A DNA stretch of 64,000 nucleotides from Plasmopara viticola (GCA_001695595.3 MBPM02000105.1:124001-188000), one strand, 5' to 3'; positions 1 to 12,428 are shown, counted from the first letter of the stretch. The notes: generated by a model from the letters alone, not told the origin. Made by a program: numbers and translations.

Positions 1-131
1 AGTTACATCTTCATTACCAATGCAAAACACCATTTGATTGGCAAATTTTCAGTATTCGCGACACAAAGCCATTAATTAGTTATCGATACAGAACATTTTG
101 CATCACTGAAAAAAGAAGATAGCTCACGCCT
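1..131. other. Unassigned leading sequence
   Basis: No open frame of note and no match by eye to either retroelement lineage in the window. It is AT-richer than what follows. It ends where a reverse-oriented LTR begins. It may be unique flanking DNA or a decayed element. Confidence 0.4.
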
Positions 132-360
132 TGTTAAGAAATTAGTGGAGCGAAGACAAAGAACTGAAGCTTGCAAGAACGAGTCTGCGCGAGAAGCGAA
201 GACACTTGTGAAGAAGAAAGAAGATGGCGAAGTGAGTGTATCAAATAAAATAATCTAAGCTCGCAACGACTTTGCTACCTCTAAGTAATTAATATACCTC
301 AGCCAATCAGAGGGACTTACCATCCGGGCGCAAACGTCTTGAGTGCGCCTATCCATCTAT
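132..360 (-). repeat. Truncated LTR, A lineage, mosaic type
   Basis: Reverse-oriented LTR resembling those at 24867-25206 and 35081-35402. It starts TGTTAAG in plus coordinates (the 3' end of the LTR read on its own strand). It carries the shared block with CCAATCAG, CTTACCATCC and GGGCGCAA, then stops near TGCGCCTATCC, about 100 bp short of a full LTR. It abuts A-lineage pol sequence in the opposite direction, so the junction is a rearrangement or an insertion with one flank lost. Confidence 0.7.
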
Positions 361-3254
361 ACGAGATATGTGGGCAATCGACAGCGGTGCTACGGACCTT
401 ATCTACAATCACAAGCTAACGATAGACGGGAACAAGCCGAGATCAAGGGCGTTGGCACCATCGTTGAACGAGTGGTTCCGCTTGATGGTGAAAAGCGCGA
501 CGTCGGTATCAAGGATGCGCTATACTTGCTGATGATGAACAAGATCCTGCTGTTCGTGGTGGACATCAACAAGAGTGGCAAGTTTTAACTGGTGTTTGAT
601 GGCGTGCGCATGCACATTCCTCGCATCGAGTGGTAACCAGAGCAGATTTCGTGGATGGACTGAATTGGCTTCGCACGGCACAGCGCTCGACAAGTACGAC
701 TAAACGTGGGAACAGTGGTGCCAACTTGCACGCACGGATGGTACAAGCTCCAGTCGACGTGCTTCGCGAGATGGTGGCCAAGATGGTGACCATCATCATG
801 ATCAAGGATGCAAACGTGCTTGAAAAGTCAAGTGGGTCAAGATCATGGCGAAGGTGTCAGCAAGAAAAGATGGTTCAAAAATCAAATTTACGCAAACGGG
901 ACAAGCGCGACTATAACAACTTTGAGCTGCTTCACTTCGACGTTTGTGGGCCTATGTAGACAAACTCTCTTGGCGAAAGTAAGTTTCTCTTTCGGATCGT
1001 GGATATAGCTAGCGAGTGCATGAAGGTTTTTGCCTGCGTGCCAAATTAGACAGCGAAGACTGTGTCAAAAAGTACTCTTGATGGTGCAGACACAGTTCGG
1101 CAAGAAGGTCAAATTTGTACGACACGTTGGAGCCCGCGATTTTGCAGCTAGCTCGCTTCAAGTTTTGTACGAAGATGAAGGTATTGAGCAAATGACCACG
1201 GTGCCATACGCGCATCAGACCAACGGCACAGCGGAGCGCGCCATCCAGACCATCGTCAAAATCAGCCGCAGCATATTGCAGCATGTCAAATTGGACAAGT
1301 GTATTTAGGGTGAAGCTGCTATGGCGGCCATCTACATTCAAGAATTGCCTCCCGTCGTCTAAGATTGACGACAAGACTCCTTTCGAGATCGTTCACACTA
1401 TCAAGCCAATCATCGAGCATATACGTAAGTGGAACCCTAAGGCTCGTTCAGGTAATTTCGTGGATTACGAAGAGGTCTGTAAGGCTTACAGGGTGCTTGA
1501 CATTGAAGTCAGGCAAGTGGTAATCACTCGCGATGTCACTTTCGACGGATCTAGTTTCGTCATTTCGGATGATCAGTGATCGCGACGACGATGATGAGGA
1601 CTCGCTGAGCATCAGTGATTCGGATGCAACTCACCCGATGACCTATAAGCAGGTGGGGGAGCGGAAGGAGCGTACAAGTGTGAGAAACGCTGAGCACGGC
1701 TTGACAAGCACCAGCCATGAGCATCACGGAGCTGGACTTGAAGAGGGAATGGTTTCTAGAGGGTCTAACGAGCATCGAGCCAAGCGCAGGTCAGTCGAGC
1801 GGACGACGCGTGATCCCGCGAGTGAAGAAAAAAAGACACATCGGACGATGACTCTACCCCTCCTATCTTTTGGCAAGTAAGTGCCAATGCAGTTAGAATC
1901 GACGATCTGGAGGAGTCAACGACATTTTAAAATGCTGTTAGCGTACCTGACTTAGTTCACTGGTGTAAGGCTATCCATGCAGAACTGAGCTCGATGCAGC
2001 TTCGTGGTGGGTATTGAGCTGCTTAACTGCCCACCGGACAGCAAGCTATTAGGACCGAGGGGTTGGTTAAGATCGAGCGCAAGGCCGACGGATCGAGAGT
2101 GAAGTACAAGGTGTGCCTCGTGGCTAATGTTTTTAAGCAGGAGTACAGCATTGACTGCACGAAAACATTCTCACCCGTTGTCAAGTATGTGACGTTACAA
2201 ATGGTGATCAGCTTTAAAAAGTATTTTGGGTCAACTTGATGTGGTGACGGCGTTCCTGTACGGCGCTATAAAAAAGGTCGTGGATTGTGTGGTGCCCGGA
2301 GGAGTGGAGCTCGACGGTGGCCACAATTGTCTAGAGTTGATGAAAGCGATTTACGGCCTGTGGAATGAGACTTTCGATGAGTTTGCGCGCTCGATCAATT
2401 CCGAATCGAGCTGCTGAAGGCAGCGTGACACCGTGTCAGCGACGTTACGTGGATGATATTTTCAAGCATTTTGGCATGGACGACTGCAAGGCTGTGATAA
2501 GTCCGACAGGCATGAGCTCCCGACTTGTTTCAAGCAAAGCAGCATTCAAGGTCGACGCTCTATCTTGTGAAGCAGTAAGTGCTCTCATGCACTCGACGAC
2601 CGCGACACGTCCAGACATTGCTTTTGTTGTTGGCTACGTTTCGCGCTACATAGAATATGTACAAATTGAGCACTGGATTACAGTCAAGCCTATTCTACGC
2701 CACCTGCAAGGAACCAAGTCACACTGTCTTTGCTTCAAGCCCGGCAACAAGGCGGACTTTCGTGGATATGCCGACGCAAACTTGGCCGAAGATCATGCTG
2801 ACCGCAAGTCGACTTCGGGCTATGTGTCTATGTTGATGGGTGCTCCTGTGAGTTGGGTAAGCAAGAAGCAGTCAAGTGTGTCGCGGTCTACGAGCGAAGC
2901 GAAGTACATCGCGCTGAGTCTTGTGATTCAACTAGGCAGGTGGGTGCATCGTCTACTCTGTGAAATTCTAGCTGCAGTGATGGACAAGTCGGATCCCGAG
3001 CTCAATATCATGGAAGACAAACAGTCCTGTATCATATGACGAAGAACTCGGTCAATTATGATCGGGCCAAGCACATCGACAGTGGGTATCACCACAATTG
3101 CGTTGTGGTCAAGCGCGGTAAAATTAAGCTCAAGTACTGCGAGACTGCGACCATGCTGGCAGACATTATGACGAAGAGACTAACAGGACCGCACCACAAG
3201 GACTTGATGGCAGAGCTCGGCATACTTGGGTGCTGGCATTGAGGGAGGGGGGGG
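361..3254 (+). pseudogene. A1: decayed gag-pol remnant (A lineage)
   Basis: A copia polyprotein lacking its 5' LTR, Gag and zinc knuckle. It opens in the protease with M-W-A-I-D-S-G-A-T at about 367, then shows the retropepsin tail, the pre-integrase H-A-R-M block, and integrase with H-Q-T-N-G-T-A-E-R near 1210. RT and RNase H follow (D-R-K-S-T-S-G-Y near 2800). Frames change repeatedly and there are many stops. About 200 bp are missing near 2400-2415, where Gly-Phe-Gln should lead into the catalytic Y-V-D-D strand; the text jumps directly to the Q-R-R-Y-V-D-D-I-F helix downstream, which is not the active site. The frame ends near 3240 and a G-run polypurine tract leads into the 3' LTR. This element is dead. 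Confidence 0.85.
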
Positions 3255-3493
3255 TGATACGGGCAATGGGCTTCCGGTGACAAACACGACGCAACCCGGT
3301 CCAATCCGAATCGCGGTTCGGCATATGTTTTACATTTTTAAGGTTTAAGGGAATTACGTTATGTAGGATGAGTAGGGGTGCAAGTCCCAATAATATCTCC
3401 AAATATTTCTTCTTCTGCTCAGGTGTCTTCGCACCGGTTCTCCTACGCTCAGACGCTTCGCTCCTACTCCTTCGTCTTCTTCAGCACTTCCAC
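3255..3493 (+). repeat. A1 3' LTR
   Basis: Follows a G-rich polypurine tract (3242-3254). It contains the type-1 A-lineage LTR signature, CGGTCCAATCCGAA and a CAATCC-CGCGGTTC core, then a CCAAATATT and GTCTTCGC block. It starts TGATACGG. The 3' edge is uncertain by a few bases because it meets reverse-strand pol sequence that also begins CACCAG. Confidence 0.75.
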
Positions 3494-4968
3494 CAGTTCC
3501 AATAGCATTTTGTCCTTGGCAGCTCGAAATGCATTGCAAATTCGCATAGAGTCCAGTTCTGCATGAACCGCTATACACCAATGTACTTGATTTAGTCCGT
3601 GGAGTGCATCTTGATAACTCGCTGTTTCAGAGAAATCGGTAGCCACGACTGCATTAGTGCTTGCATGTCAAGTGTCGTGTAGCGCTAAATCATCTTTCGT
3701 CGCGCTCTATTGTTTTTTTGCTTTCCTGATCATTGTTCATGCGCTCGATCGATCTGCGTTTGGCTCGTCGCTCGTCAAGACTTTAAGGCGCACTTGATTC
3801 CTCAAGTCCATCTTCATGATACTGGTAGCGCGGAAGAGCTGAATCATGATTTGGGTCACTTGCGGCTGAGCGATTCTTGCGTTTTCCTAAAAGCTCGAAA
3901 TTCATCTATTGCTCTGGATCACTTCGATCAATGGTAAGCGAGTCAAGATTAATGTCATCGTCATCACCGTCGAAAGTTACTATCCTTGTCGATGCAAAGC
4001 CAGAACTTGATTCATCGAGATTGACGTCGCGGCTAACAACGATTTGTCCTACCTCAATGTCAAAAATCGATAGGCTTTCGATAATTCTTAAAAGCTCATT
4101 TGGATACCGACACGAGCTTTCGGTTTTGCCTTGAGTCGTTTTTTTCTTGGAGTGAGAGTAAATGTCCGGCAGTCAGAAACGCGCAGGTGCTTAGCGCTTG
4201 GATTTGTACACTATTTCAATCGGGATTTTGCTTGCAATCTTGGGTGAAGGAAGTCGGTTCTTGATAAATTGCTATCATTGCCGCTTCACCTCAAAAGCGC
4301 TTGCTCAAATTAGCATAGTGTAGTAAAGCACGGCCAATGGTAATTATACTTCGAATGGCACGCTGAGCTGTATCATTTGTTTGATGAGCGTATAAAAGCG
4401 TGACTTGCTGCTCGATATCGTGATCTTTCTAGAATCTCTTGAGTGAATTTGTTGCAAACTTGCGCGCTCCATCATGTCGTACAAACTGGTCTTGCTTGCC
4501 GAATTGGGTTTGAATTTTGAGAATGTAGCTTGTGAGGCATTTTATGGAATCGCTTTGTCTACAATGAGAAGCAAGTGCCTACTTCTACCTTGTTCCATAA
4601 GACTGCATATGTCGTAGTGAAGCAGCTCAAAAGTATTATACCGGTGCTTGTCGTGATTACTGAGAAATCGTTATTGGACCATCTTTCCTCGTTGACACCC
4701 GCGACACATACCTTGAATCTAGTGACACATTTTCGTCTTTGATCATCTTGTTGATGATTATCTTGTGAAGCACGTCAACTGGAGCGTGACCCATTCTGGC
4801 ATGCAGATTGGTGTTGCGTCCTAGCATCGCTATATTTGCTGAACATTGAGAAGTTTCAAAGCCAGTAAAGACCATCCACAAGGTCTGCTGTGGCCTCTTC
4901 TTGATGTGAGACTTGGTTCATACGCGGGCCGTCAAATAACTTTTGAAACTTGCCATTCTTGTTGTTTT
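3494..4968 (-). pseudogene. A2: decayed pol fragment (A lineage)
   Basis: Read on the minus strand from 4968 to 3494. It holds the tail of the protease region ([10 protein letters not shown] near 4870), the pre-integrase [12 protein letters not shown] block near 4790, a decayed integrase with many frame breaks at about 4700-4150, the acidic linker, and the start of RT (Q-D-A-L-H-G-L-N-Q-V-H-W near 3610). It is cut on one side by the A1 LTR and on the other by the B1 LTR at 4969. No LTR of its own survives. All segments are short and out of register, so it is an old copy. Confidence 0.8.
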
Positions 4969-5261
4969 TGTTGTCGAAGATGCTTTCGAAGCAATGCCTC
5001 GACCAGCTGTTGGAGATACGACGCCTCGACCAGCAGAGATGTGCCGGTAAGCTATAGGTACTGATACCGGTCAACAATGCAATCAAGCAACAGTGACGTC
5101 ATAAAAAGGCGCATATCAAAGATGCGCTCGAATGGTAAGTCGTTGTGATTTGCTTGGATTAATGATCGGCTCGGAGGTAGCAAACAGTTGCAAACTAAGG
5201 ACCTTATAAATACATTAACTTTGCATTCTACCATCTAGTGCTCACTTCGACTTATTCAATA
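4969..5261 (+). repeat. B1 5' LTR (B lineage)
   Basis: LTR of about 293 bp starting TGTTGTCGAAGATG and ending TTCAATA. It is followed directly by the primer-binding site GGTTATGAGCCC. It has the B-lineage block with GATTGG repeats and a CTAAGGACC motif ahead of an AT-rich TATA-like stretch. It interrupts the reverse A2 fragment. Confidence 0.8.
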
Positions 5262-5265
5262 GGTT

Positions 5266-5965
5266 ATGAGCCCAAGCCCGCACACTCTGTTCTATTCTAC
5301 GACAAGGATAAATCCCTCGTCATGGACGTCGCTGCACCCTCACGTATCAACAAGTTTGACGAAACGAACTTTCATACGTGGAAGTTCAAGGTGCGAATGG
5401 TGCTGGAAGAGCGCGACCTGTGGGAGGTCACGAGCGGTGAGATCAAGTACGACCACTATCTTACGCAATTGAATCAAAGCACGTACAAGAGCAAATACCG
5501 GAAGGCTATGGCCATCACCTGCCTTGCCATATAGGACTCTCAGCTACCGTTGGTACGGTCGGCGAAAGGTGCGCAGGATGCATGGTCGCGTCAAGAAGGG
5601 CCCTTTCAGATAAAGAGTTTAGCGAACAAGCTCTCTCTTCGTCGACGCTTCTTCGCGACGATGATGGACAAAGTGATGGTGTGTTTCAGCACATCAACAC
5701 GATCAAGACGCTGGCGGAGCAGCTCGACGCGGTGGGTGCTCCGGTCAGTGAAAACGACTTGGTGATCTCGCTACATGTCAATCTTTACGAGCCATACCAG
5801 TTTCTTACCACGGCGTTGGAGTCTAGAGCCGACTCACTCACGTGGGAGCTGGTAACGCCGCGGCTTTTACATGAGGATATGAAGCGCAAAGAAAATGGTG
5901 GCAGCGCGGAAGGCAGCGCGTCAGGCTAAGTCCAACCGGTTATGACAAGCGACAACGGACGGTGC
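5266..5965 (+). pseudogene. B1: truncated gag (B lineage)
   Basis: Gag N-terminal half only. The first ATG (5266) lies in the primer-binding site but is out of frame with the rest because of an early indel. The main frame shows S-R-I-N-K-F-D near 5350 and V-L-E-E-R-D-L-W-E-V near 5405, breaks at a stop near 5533, and resumes to 5929. Sequence resembling the S-D-N-G-R segment just before the zinc knuckle is present at 5949-5962, and the next LTR starts immediately after it. Knuckle, protease and pol are absent. Confidence 0.8.
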
Positions 5966-6266
5966 TGTTGTTGAAGATGCTGGTGAAGAATCGCCTCGAC
6001 CAGCGACAACATATTGGTAAATACCTGATCTGCAATCAGTGGATGACTGCTTGAAGGAGCGGATTCAAGACGGGCATAAGATCGGTTCTGGGATGATAAG
6101 ATGATTGCGACAGAATGGGAAGGTGATTGCACCCGGATGGTAAATTGTTCTGATTGACTTGGATAAATTATTGGCTTGGAGGTAGCATGTATTTGCGAAG
6201 TAAGGATCTTATAAATATGCTCACTTTGCATTTCGCCAACAAGTTCTCACTTCGACCTTTCCAACA
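5966..6266 (+). repeat. B2 left LTR
   Basis: Starts TGTTGTTGAAGATG and ends TTTCCAACA. The following primer site is degraded to GCTCATGAGCCC, with the Gag ATG at LTR end +5. Confidence 0.85.
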
Positions 6267-6270
6267 GCTC

Positions 6271-9200
6271 ATGAGCCCAAGACCCGCCGAATCTGCCTCC
6301 CTCTTCTCTGACTCTGCCTTCGCCACCATGGACGCGTCTGCTCCAAGTCGAATCAACAAATTTGACGGCACCACCTTTCAAAACTGGAAGTTGAAGATGC
6401 AGGTGGTGCTGGAGGAGAGGGACCTGTGGGAAGTTGCAAGTGGTGAAATCAAAATGGAGTACTGCACGAATGCGATAGACCAGTCGACTTACAAGAGGAA
6501 GTCTCGGATAGCGCTAGCGATAATTTGTCTTGCGATGGAAGATTCGCAGCTGCCACTGGTCCGGTCGCCAAGTGGTGCGCGTGATGCATGATCGCGACTG
6601 GAAGGACACTGTGAGAAGAGGAGTATCGCAAACAAGCTCTTTCTTCGTCGACGATTTTCACGACACTGATGAAAGAAGGTGATGATGTCCTGGAACACAT
6701 CAACAAGCTCAAGACGCTAGTAGAGTAGCTCGATGCTTTGAGTGCCCCGGTGAGCGAGGACGCTTTCATTATCACGCTTCTTGGGAGTCTTAGTGACTCC
6801 TACCAGTTTCTCATTATGGCATTGGAATCACGAGCGGATATTGTGAGTTGGAAGCCGGTGACGTTTCGACTTCTCCATGAAGATAGAAGCGTAAGGAGCA
6901 GGGCGGTGATAGAGCTGCGTCTAGCCAAGCGTTCGTGCGAAGCGCTAAGGACGACCGGTGAGGAAGTCTGTTGTGTGCCATAATTGCGGTAAACAAGGAT
7001 ACTGGATCGCAGATTGCCCCTCGCGAATCCCGAATGATGCTAAGCGATACCATTCGCAGCGGGCAAACGTCGCACAGATTGAAGATTCTGGTGAATATAG
7101 TTTCTCGGTTGGTATTAGCGGTGGCTCTGTCAAGCCGAATGACGTCTGGCTGGTCGACTCGGGGGCGACTCAGCATATGACAAGTTTCAAGAAGTTCATG
7201 AGGAGCAACAAGACTTTTCCCCCTATCGACGTACATCTGGCAGACGACGGCGTCGTACAAGCTACTGGCAGCGGTGATATTGTTATGGCTATGATGACGT
7301 CGCACGGATTTAAGAAGGGTGTGTTGACAAATGTGTGGCACATCCCCAAGTTGTCGAGAAATTTGTTTTCAGTTGGTCGCTTTACCAAAGACGTTGGGCC
7401 TGTTGTTTTCGACAAGGAGGGATGCTTTGCCGAAACAAAAGGTGTCAAGTGGAAAATCGGTGCGCGCGAAGAAAAAGGATTATTTCGGCTGTACATGACT
7501 CCAGTTGTCGTGAAGAAGCAAATACGGTTTAGTCTTCAACAAGCAACGAGGACGCCTCATATCAGTGACATCTTCGACTTGGCCATATTGGTCATGACGG
7601 GCTGAACGCAATCGTGAGGAAGAATCTCGCCATTAGAATCGACATTACGTCTGTGAACAAGTGGGAGATTTGTGATGGCTGTGCACTGGGTAAGCAGACT
7701 CGTGTACGAGTCCAATCGATGTCGACGGATCGAGCGAATGAGCTTTTGGAGGTTATACACAGCGATGTGTGCGGTCCCATGCAGTCTCCAACGTTTAGTG
7801 GCAAGCGCTACTTCGTGACGTTCATCGACGAAAAGTCAAGATATTGTGTCGTCTACCCAATCAAGAGCAAATCAGAAGTCGTGGACAAGTTTGCCAATTT
7901 TGTGGCATTCGCAGAAAAGCAGACCGGCAAACGCGTAAAATATCTTCGCAGTGACAACGGTGGCGAGTATGTATCCACGAAAATGGCCAAGTTTTGCTCG
8001 GATAATGGAGTTGTGCTCAAGTATACGCCGCCGTGCACACCACAGCTTAACGGAGTTGTGGAGCGTATAAATCGGACGCTTGTGGAATGCGCAAGGTGCA
8101 TGTTGGAGCACGCGGGCCTCGCCAAACACTACTGGGGAGAAGCAGTGATGACAGCAATGTTTCTTCGAAATCGGTGTCCATCGCGTGCTATCAAGCACCA
8201 AACGTCACCTTTCGAGCTTTGGACAGCCAAGAAATCGCTATGAGCCAACTTGAAAGTGTTTAGTTGTCACGCGTTCGTGCCCGTTTCGAAAGGAAAGCGC
8301 TCGAAACTGGATGCGAAAGCAATATTGTGTCGATTTTTGGGCTACTCGGAGCACCAAAAGACGTATCGTTTTGAAGAATTGTCGACTGGTCGAATCGTCA
8401 TGAGTCGAGATGCTCAGTTCAAGGAAGACACTTTCGAAGAACGACTTTCGAAAATAAAAGCACTATTGTCGAGATTCATGATGAGGATGAAGGAATATCG
8501 ACGGACGACGAAAACGAGTTTGAGCAAGAGCAGGATGAGACACACGACGCAAGTACGGACTTCGAATTGGGAAGCAAGCGGCACACTCGTACTTAATCTT
8601 TGAAAAGGTGACTGACGCAGCCCAAGCGTCATGTGCCCAGATACCAACACTCGACACTCGAAGAAATGTCGGCTCTGGCTACAATTCGCGAAGAGGGCTA
8701 CGAACCCACCCACGTCGTTTATTCAGTGGGAGAAATGCCGACAACGTTCAAGTCGGCGATGGAATCCAGTGACGCGGGCCAATGGAAAGCTGCATGCGAT
8801 TTGAAGCTAGAGTCACTTCACAAGAACAAGACTTGGAATGTTGTTCCTTTGCCTAAGGAACGCAAAGCGATCGGCTGCAGATGGGTGTTTTGAGTCAAGG
8901 AAAACCAAGACGGAATTATAGAGCGATTCGAGGCGCGACTCGTTGCCGAGAGATTTTCACAGAAGTTCGGAGTCGATTATAGCAGGTATTTGCGCCGGTG
9001 GCGAAGTTTACTTCAATTTGCATCGTGTTGAGCATGGCTGTCAAGTACGGTTTGACGCTGCATCCGATGGACGTGAAGACTGCCTTCTTGAAAGGAGTTC
9101 TGGATGAAGAATTTTATATGCAGCAGCCATGAGGATATGTCAACGAAGACAAACAAGGTCATGTATGCAAGCTGTAGCGGTCTTTGTACGGTCTTAAGCA

Positions 9201-10159
9201 ATCACCGCTTATGTGGAACCACATTATCGACGATTTTATATTCGAGATGAGTTTCAGCAAGTGTGAGTTCGATCACTGTGTACATCAAGCGCGTTGACGA
9301 TGATATGGTGATTGTTAAGCTGTACGTGAATAATCTCATTGTAGCAAGCAGCAACAAGCCGCTCCTAGTCTCAACCAAGCGTGCGCTAGGTGATCGGTTT
9401 GAGATGACTGATCTTGGCGAGCTCGAGTATTCTTTCGGTACGGAAATCGGTCAAGATCACGTATTCGGTCGAGTCACGATGCGGCAAATCAAGTTATTTA
9501 AGTCAATTCTGAGCAAATTTGGTATGCAAGATAGCAAGCCTGTCAAGACGCCTCAAAAGGCAGGACTTAACCTGACGAAGAACATGTGTGAAGGTGGCTG
9601 CAAGCATGAAGATACGATGAAGAATGTGCATTATCGAAGTTGTGTTGGTGGTATAATGTACGTGATGGTTGCGACGCGACCAGATCTTGCTGCGGCTGTG
9701 GGAGTTCTAAGCCAGTTTGCTGCTGTCGTGTCCGACGCATTGGCAAGCTCTCAGGCGCGTACTGCGATCTTTAAAAGCAATGGAATGCATGGACTCCAGT
9801 ACTTAAGTTGCGGTCCGGCTAAGCTACTTCGGTATTCGGATGTGTAGACATCGAGGATCGTCGAAGTACAAGCGGTTATGTGTTCACACTGAACAATGGA
9901 TGTATTAGCTGGCGAAGAAAGAAGCAACGAAGTGTGGTGCTTTCCTACATAGGCGGAGTATATGGCGCTATCAGAGGCAACTCAGGTAGCGGTTTGGCTC
10001 AATGTATTCCTGTGTGAGCTTGGTGAGATGACTCCCAATGAGTCTGTCAAGATATCCGAGGACAATTAAGGGGCTATTGCGCTGGCCAAGAGTTCATAAG
10101 CGCACAAAACATATCGACATTCGCTACCACTTTGTGCGAAAAATGCTGTTCGGTGGTCC
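6271..10159 (+). pseudogene. B2: gag-pol pseudogene
   Basis: All copia domains can be followed in order. Gag starts at 6271 (M-S-P-R-P-A-E) and runs to a Trp-to-stop TGA at about 6590. The zinc knuckle near 6973 reads C-H-N-C-G-K-Q-G-Y, so the zinc-binding His is Tyr. Protease has W-L-V-D-S-G-A-T near 7150. Integrase runs 7614-8240 with H-S-D-V-C-G-P, D-N-G-G-E-Y and V-V-E-R. RT spans about 8630-9800. The catalytic Y-V-D-D at 9323-9334 is changed to Y-V-N-N, both Asp codons having become Asn by G-to-A. RNase H is broken near 9847. The C-terminal 50 or so residues before the LTR are missing. Confidence 0.9.
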
Positions 10160-10459
10160 TGTTGTCGTAGATGCTGGTGAAGAAACGCCTCGACCAGCGA
10201 CAACATATCGGTAAGTACCTGATCTGCAATCAGTTGATGACGGCTTGAAGGAGCGGATTCAAGACGGGCAAAAGATCGGTGTTGGGATGATAAGATGATT
10301 GCGCCCGGATGGAAAGGTGATTGCACCCGGATGGTAGATTGTTCTGATTGACTTGGATAAATTATTGGCTTAGAGGTAGCATGTATTTGCGTTTAAGGAC
10401 CTTATAAATATATTCACTTTGCATTTTGCCAATTGGTGCTCACTTCGACCTTTATAACA
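10160..10459 (+). repeat. LTR shared by B2 (3') and B3 (5')
   Basis: Starts TGTTGTCGTAGATG, ends TTTATAACA, and is followed by a slightly degraded primer site GGTCATGAGTCC with the Gag ATG at 10464. It serves as the right end of B2 and the left end of B3. Confidence 0.85.
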
Positions 10460-10463
10460 GGTC

Positions 10464-12170
10464 ATGAGTCCAAGCCCCACCGCCTCTGCCTCCCCCTTCT
10501 CTGACTCTGCCTTCGTTATTATGGACGCATCTGCACCAAGTCGAATCAACAAGTTCGACGGCACCAACTTTCACACCTAGAAGTTCAAGATGCAGATGGT
10601 GCTAGAGAAGAGGGACCTGTGGGAAGTTGCACGTGGTGAAATCAAAATGGAGTACTGCACGAATGCGATGGACCAGTCGACTTACAGGAGGAAGTCTTTA
10701 GAGCGTTAGCAATACTCTGTCTTCAAGTGGTGCGCATGGTGCATGGTCGCGACTGGAAGGACACCTCATGAAGAAGATCCTCGCAAACAAGCTCTTTCTT
10801 CGTCGAAGGTATTTCACGACAATGATCGAAAAGGGTGATGACGTCCTGGAACACATCAACAAGCTCAAGGCGCTAGCGAAGCAGCTCGATGCTTTGGGTG
10901 CCCCGGTAAGCGAGAACGACTTGGTTATCACGCTTCTTGGGAGTCTCAGTGACTCGTACCACTTTCCCATTACGGCATTGGAATCACGAGCGGATATTGT
11001 GACTTGGAAGCTGGTGACGTCTCGACTTCTCCATGAAGATTTGAAAGTAAGGAGCAGGGCGGCGATGGAGCTACGTCTGGCCAAGCATTCATGATGAAGG
11101 ATGCGAAACGCAAAGGACGACCGGTGAAGAAGATTGGCGCGTGCCTTAATTGCGGTAAACTAGGACAGTGGATTGCAGATTGCCCCTCGCGAGTCCCGAA
11201 TGATACTAAGCGATATCGACCGCAGCAGGCAAACGTCGCACAGATTGATGATTCTGGTGACCATCTTTTCTCGATTGGCGGTAGCAGTGGGTCTGTCAAG
11301 CAGAATGATGTATGGCTGGTCGAATAAGGGGCAATCTAGCAAATGACAAGCTCCAAGAAGTTCATGAGGAGCTACAAGACTTTTCCCCCTATCGACGTAC
11401 ATCTGACAGACGACGGTGTCAAATAAGCTACAGGTAGCGGTGACCTCGTGATGCCTATGATGATGTCGCACGGAATAATGAACGGTGGGTTGACAAATGG
11501 GCAGCACATTCCCAAGTTGTCAAGAATTTTATTTCCAGTTGGTCGCTTCACTAAGGACGTTGGGCCTGTTGCTTTTAACAAGGAAGGATGCTTTGCCGAA
11601 ACATAAGGTGTCAAGTGGAGAATCGGTGCGCGCGAAGAAAAAAGACTGTTTCGGCCGCACATGACTCTAGTTGCTCGAGAAGAAGTATATACGGTCAGTC
11701 TTTGACAAGCAACGAGGACGCTTCATATCTGTGGCATCTTTGACTTGTTCACATTGGTCATGACGGACTGAACGCAATCGTGAAGAATAATCTTGCCATT
11801 GATATCGATATGGCTTCTGTGAACAAATGGGAGACTTGTGATGGCTGTGCACTGGGTAAGAAGACTCGTGTACGGTTTCAATCGACGTCGACGGATGCGA
11901 ACGAGCTTTTATTAGTTATATACAGCGATGTGTGCGGTATTATGCACACCTTAACTTTTAGTGGCAAGCGCTACTTCGTGACTGATATCGACGACAAGTC
12001 CAGATATTGCGTCGTGTACCTGATAAAGAGCAAGTCAGAAGTAGCAGACAACTCCGCCAATTTTGTGGCATTCGCAGAAAAGCAGAACGGCAAACGCGTA
12101 TAATCTCTTCGCAGTGACAACGGTGGCGAATATGCATCCGCGAGAATGGCTAAGTTTTGCTCGAGTAAGG
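10464..12170 (+). pseudogene. B3: gag-to-integrase fragment (B lineage)
   Basis: Third internal region of the tandem array. Gag begins in the primer site (M-S-P-S-P-T-A-S) and carries S-R-I-N-K-F-D near 10540, followed by a stop at the H-T-W-K position. The zinc knuckle near 11143 is C-L-N-C-G-K-L-G-Q, with His replaced by Gln. The protease D-S-G-A-T site is destroyed by a stop near 11325. The pre-integrase and first integrase segment (Y-S-D-V-C, then D-N-G-G-E-Y near 12118) follow in broken frames. It ends at 12170 within the integrase core, where the A3 LTR starts. Everything downstream is missing. Confidence 0.85.
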
Positions 12171-12424
12171 TATTGACGGTTCTGGGTTCTATGTGACGTA
12201 CACAACAACCCGGTCCAATCCCATCTGCAGTTCAACAACATTTTACAGTTTAAGGTGTTAGCGTTATGTAGAATGAGTAGTTACGAGAAGTAGAAGTGTA
12301 AGCCCCAATAAATCAATCACTTCAAAAATTACTTCCTCTCAGTCAAGTGTCTTCGCTTTAACGCAAACGACTCTTCACTTCGCTTCATCAGCCTTTCTTA
12401 CCTTCCGGCCTTAAAATATCAACA
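12171..12424 (+). repeat. A3 5' LTR
   Basis: 254 bp, starts TATTGACGG and ends ATATCAACA, type-1 A-lineage LTR. It is followed by the primer-site variant GATTATGAGCCC, with the Gag ATG at 12429. Confidence 0.85.
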
Positions 12425-12428
12425 GATT

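Larger units (their letters stand above)
5966..10459 (+). mobile_element. B2: full-length but decayed copia element (B lineage)
   Basis: LTR 5966-6266, internal 6271-10159, LTR 10160-10459 (301 and 300 bp). It is flanked on both sides by partial internal regions in the same orientation (B1 before, B3 after), so neighbouring copies share LTRs in a tandem array. No target duplication is visible at the outer edges. Decay of the LTRs and coding region is much heavier than in B5, so this is an older insertion. Confidence 0.85.

Noticed and set aside
2440..2460. R-Y-V-D-D motif taken as the RT active site of A1
   Set aside because: In intact A copies this motif lies about 80 residues after the true Y-V-D-D-V-L strand. 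The real site is deleted in A1.
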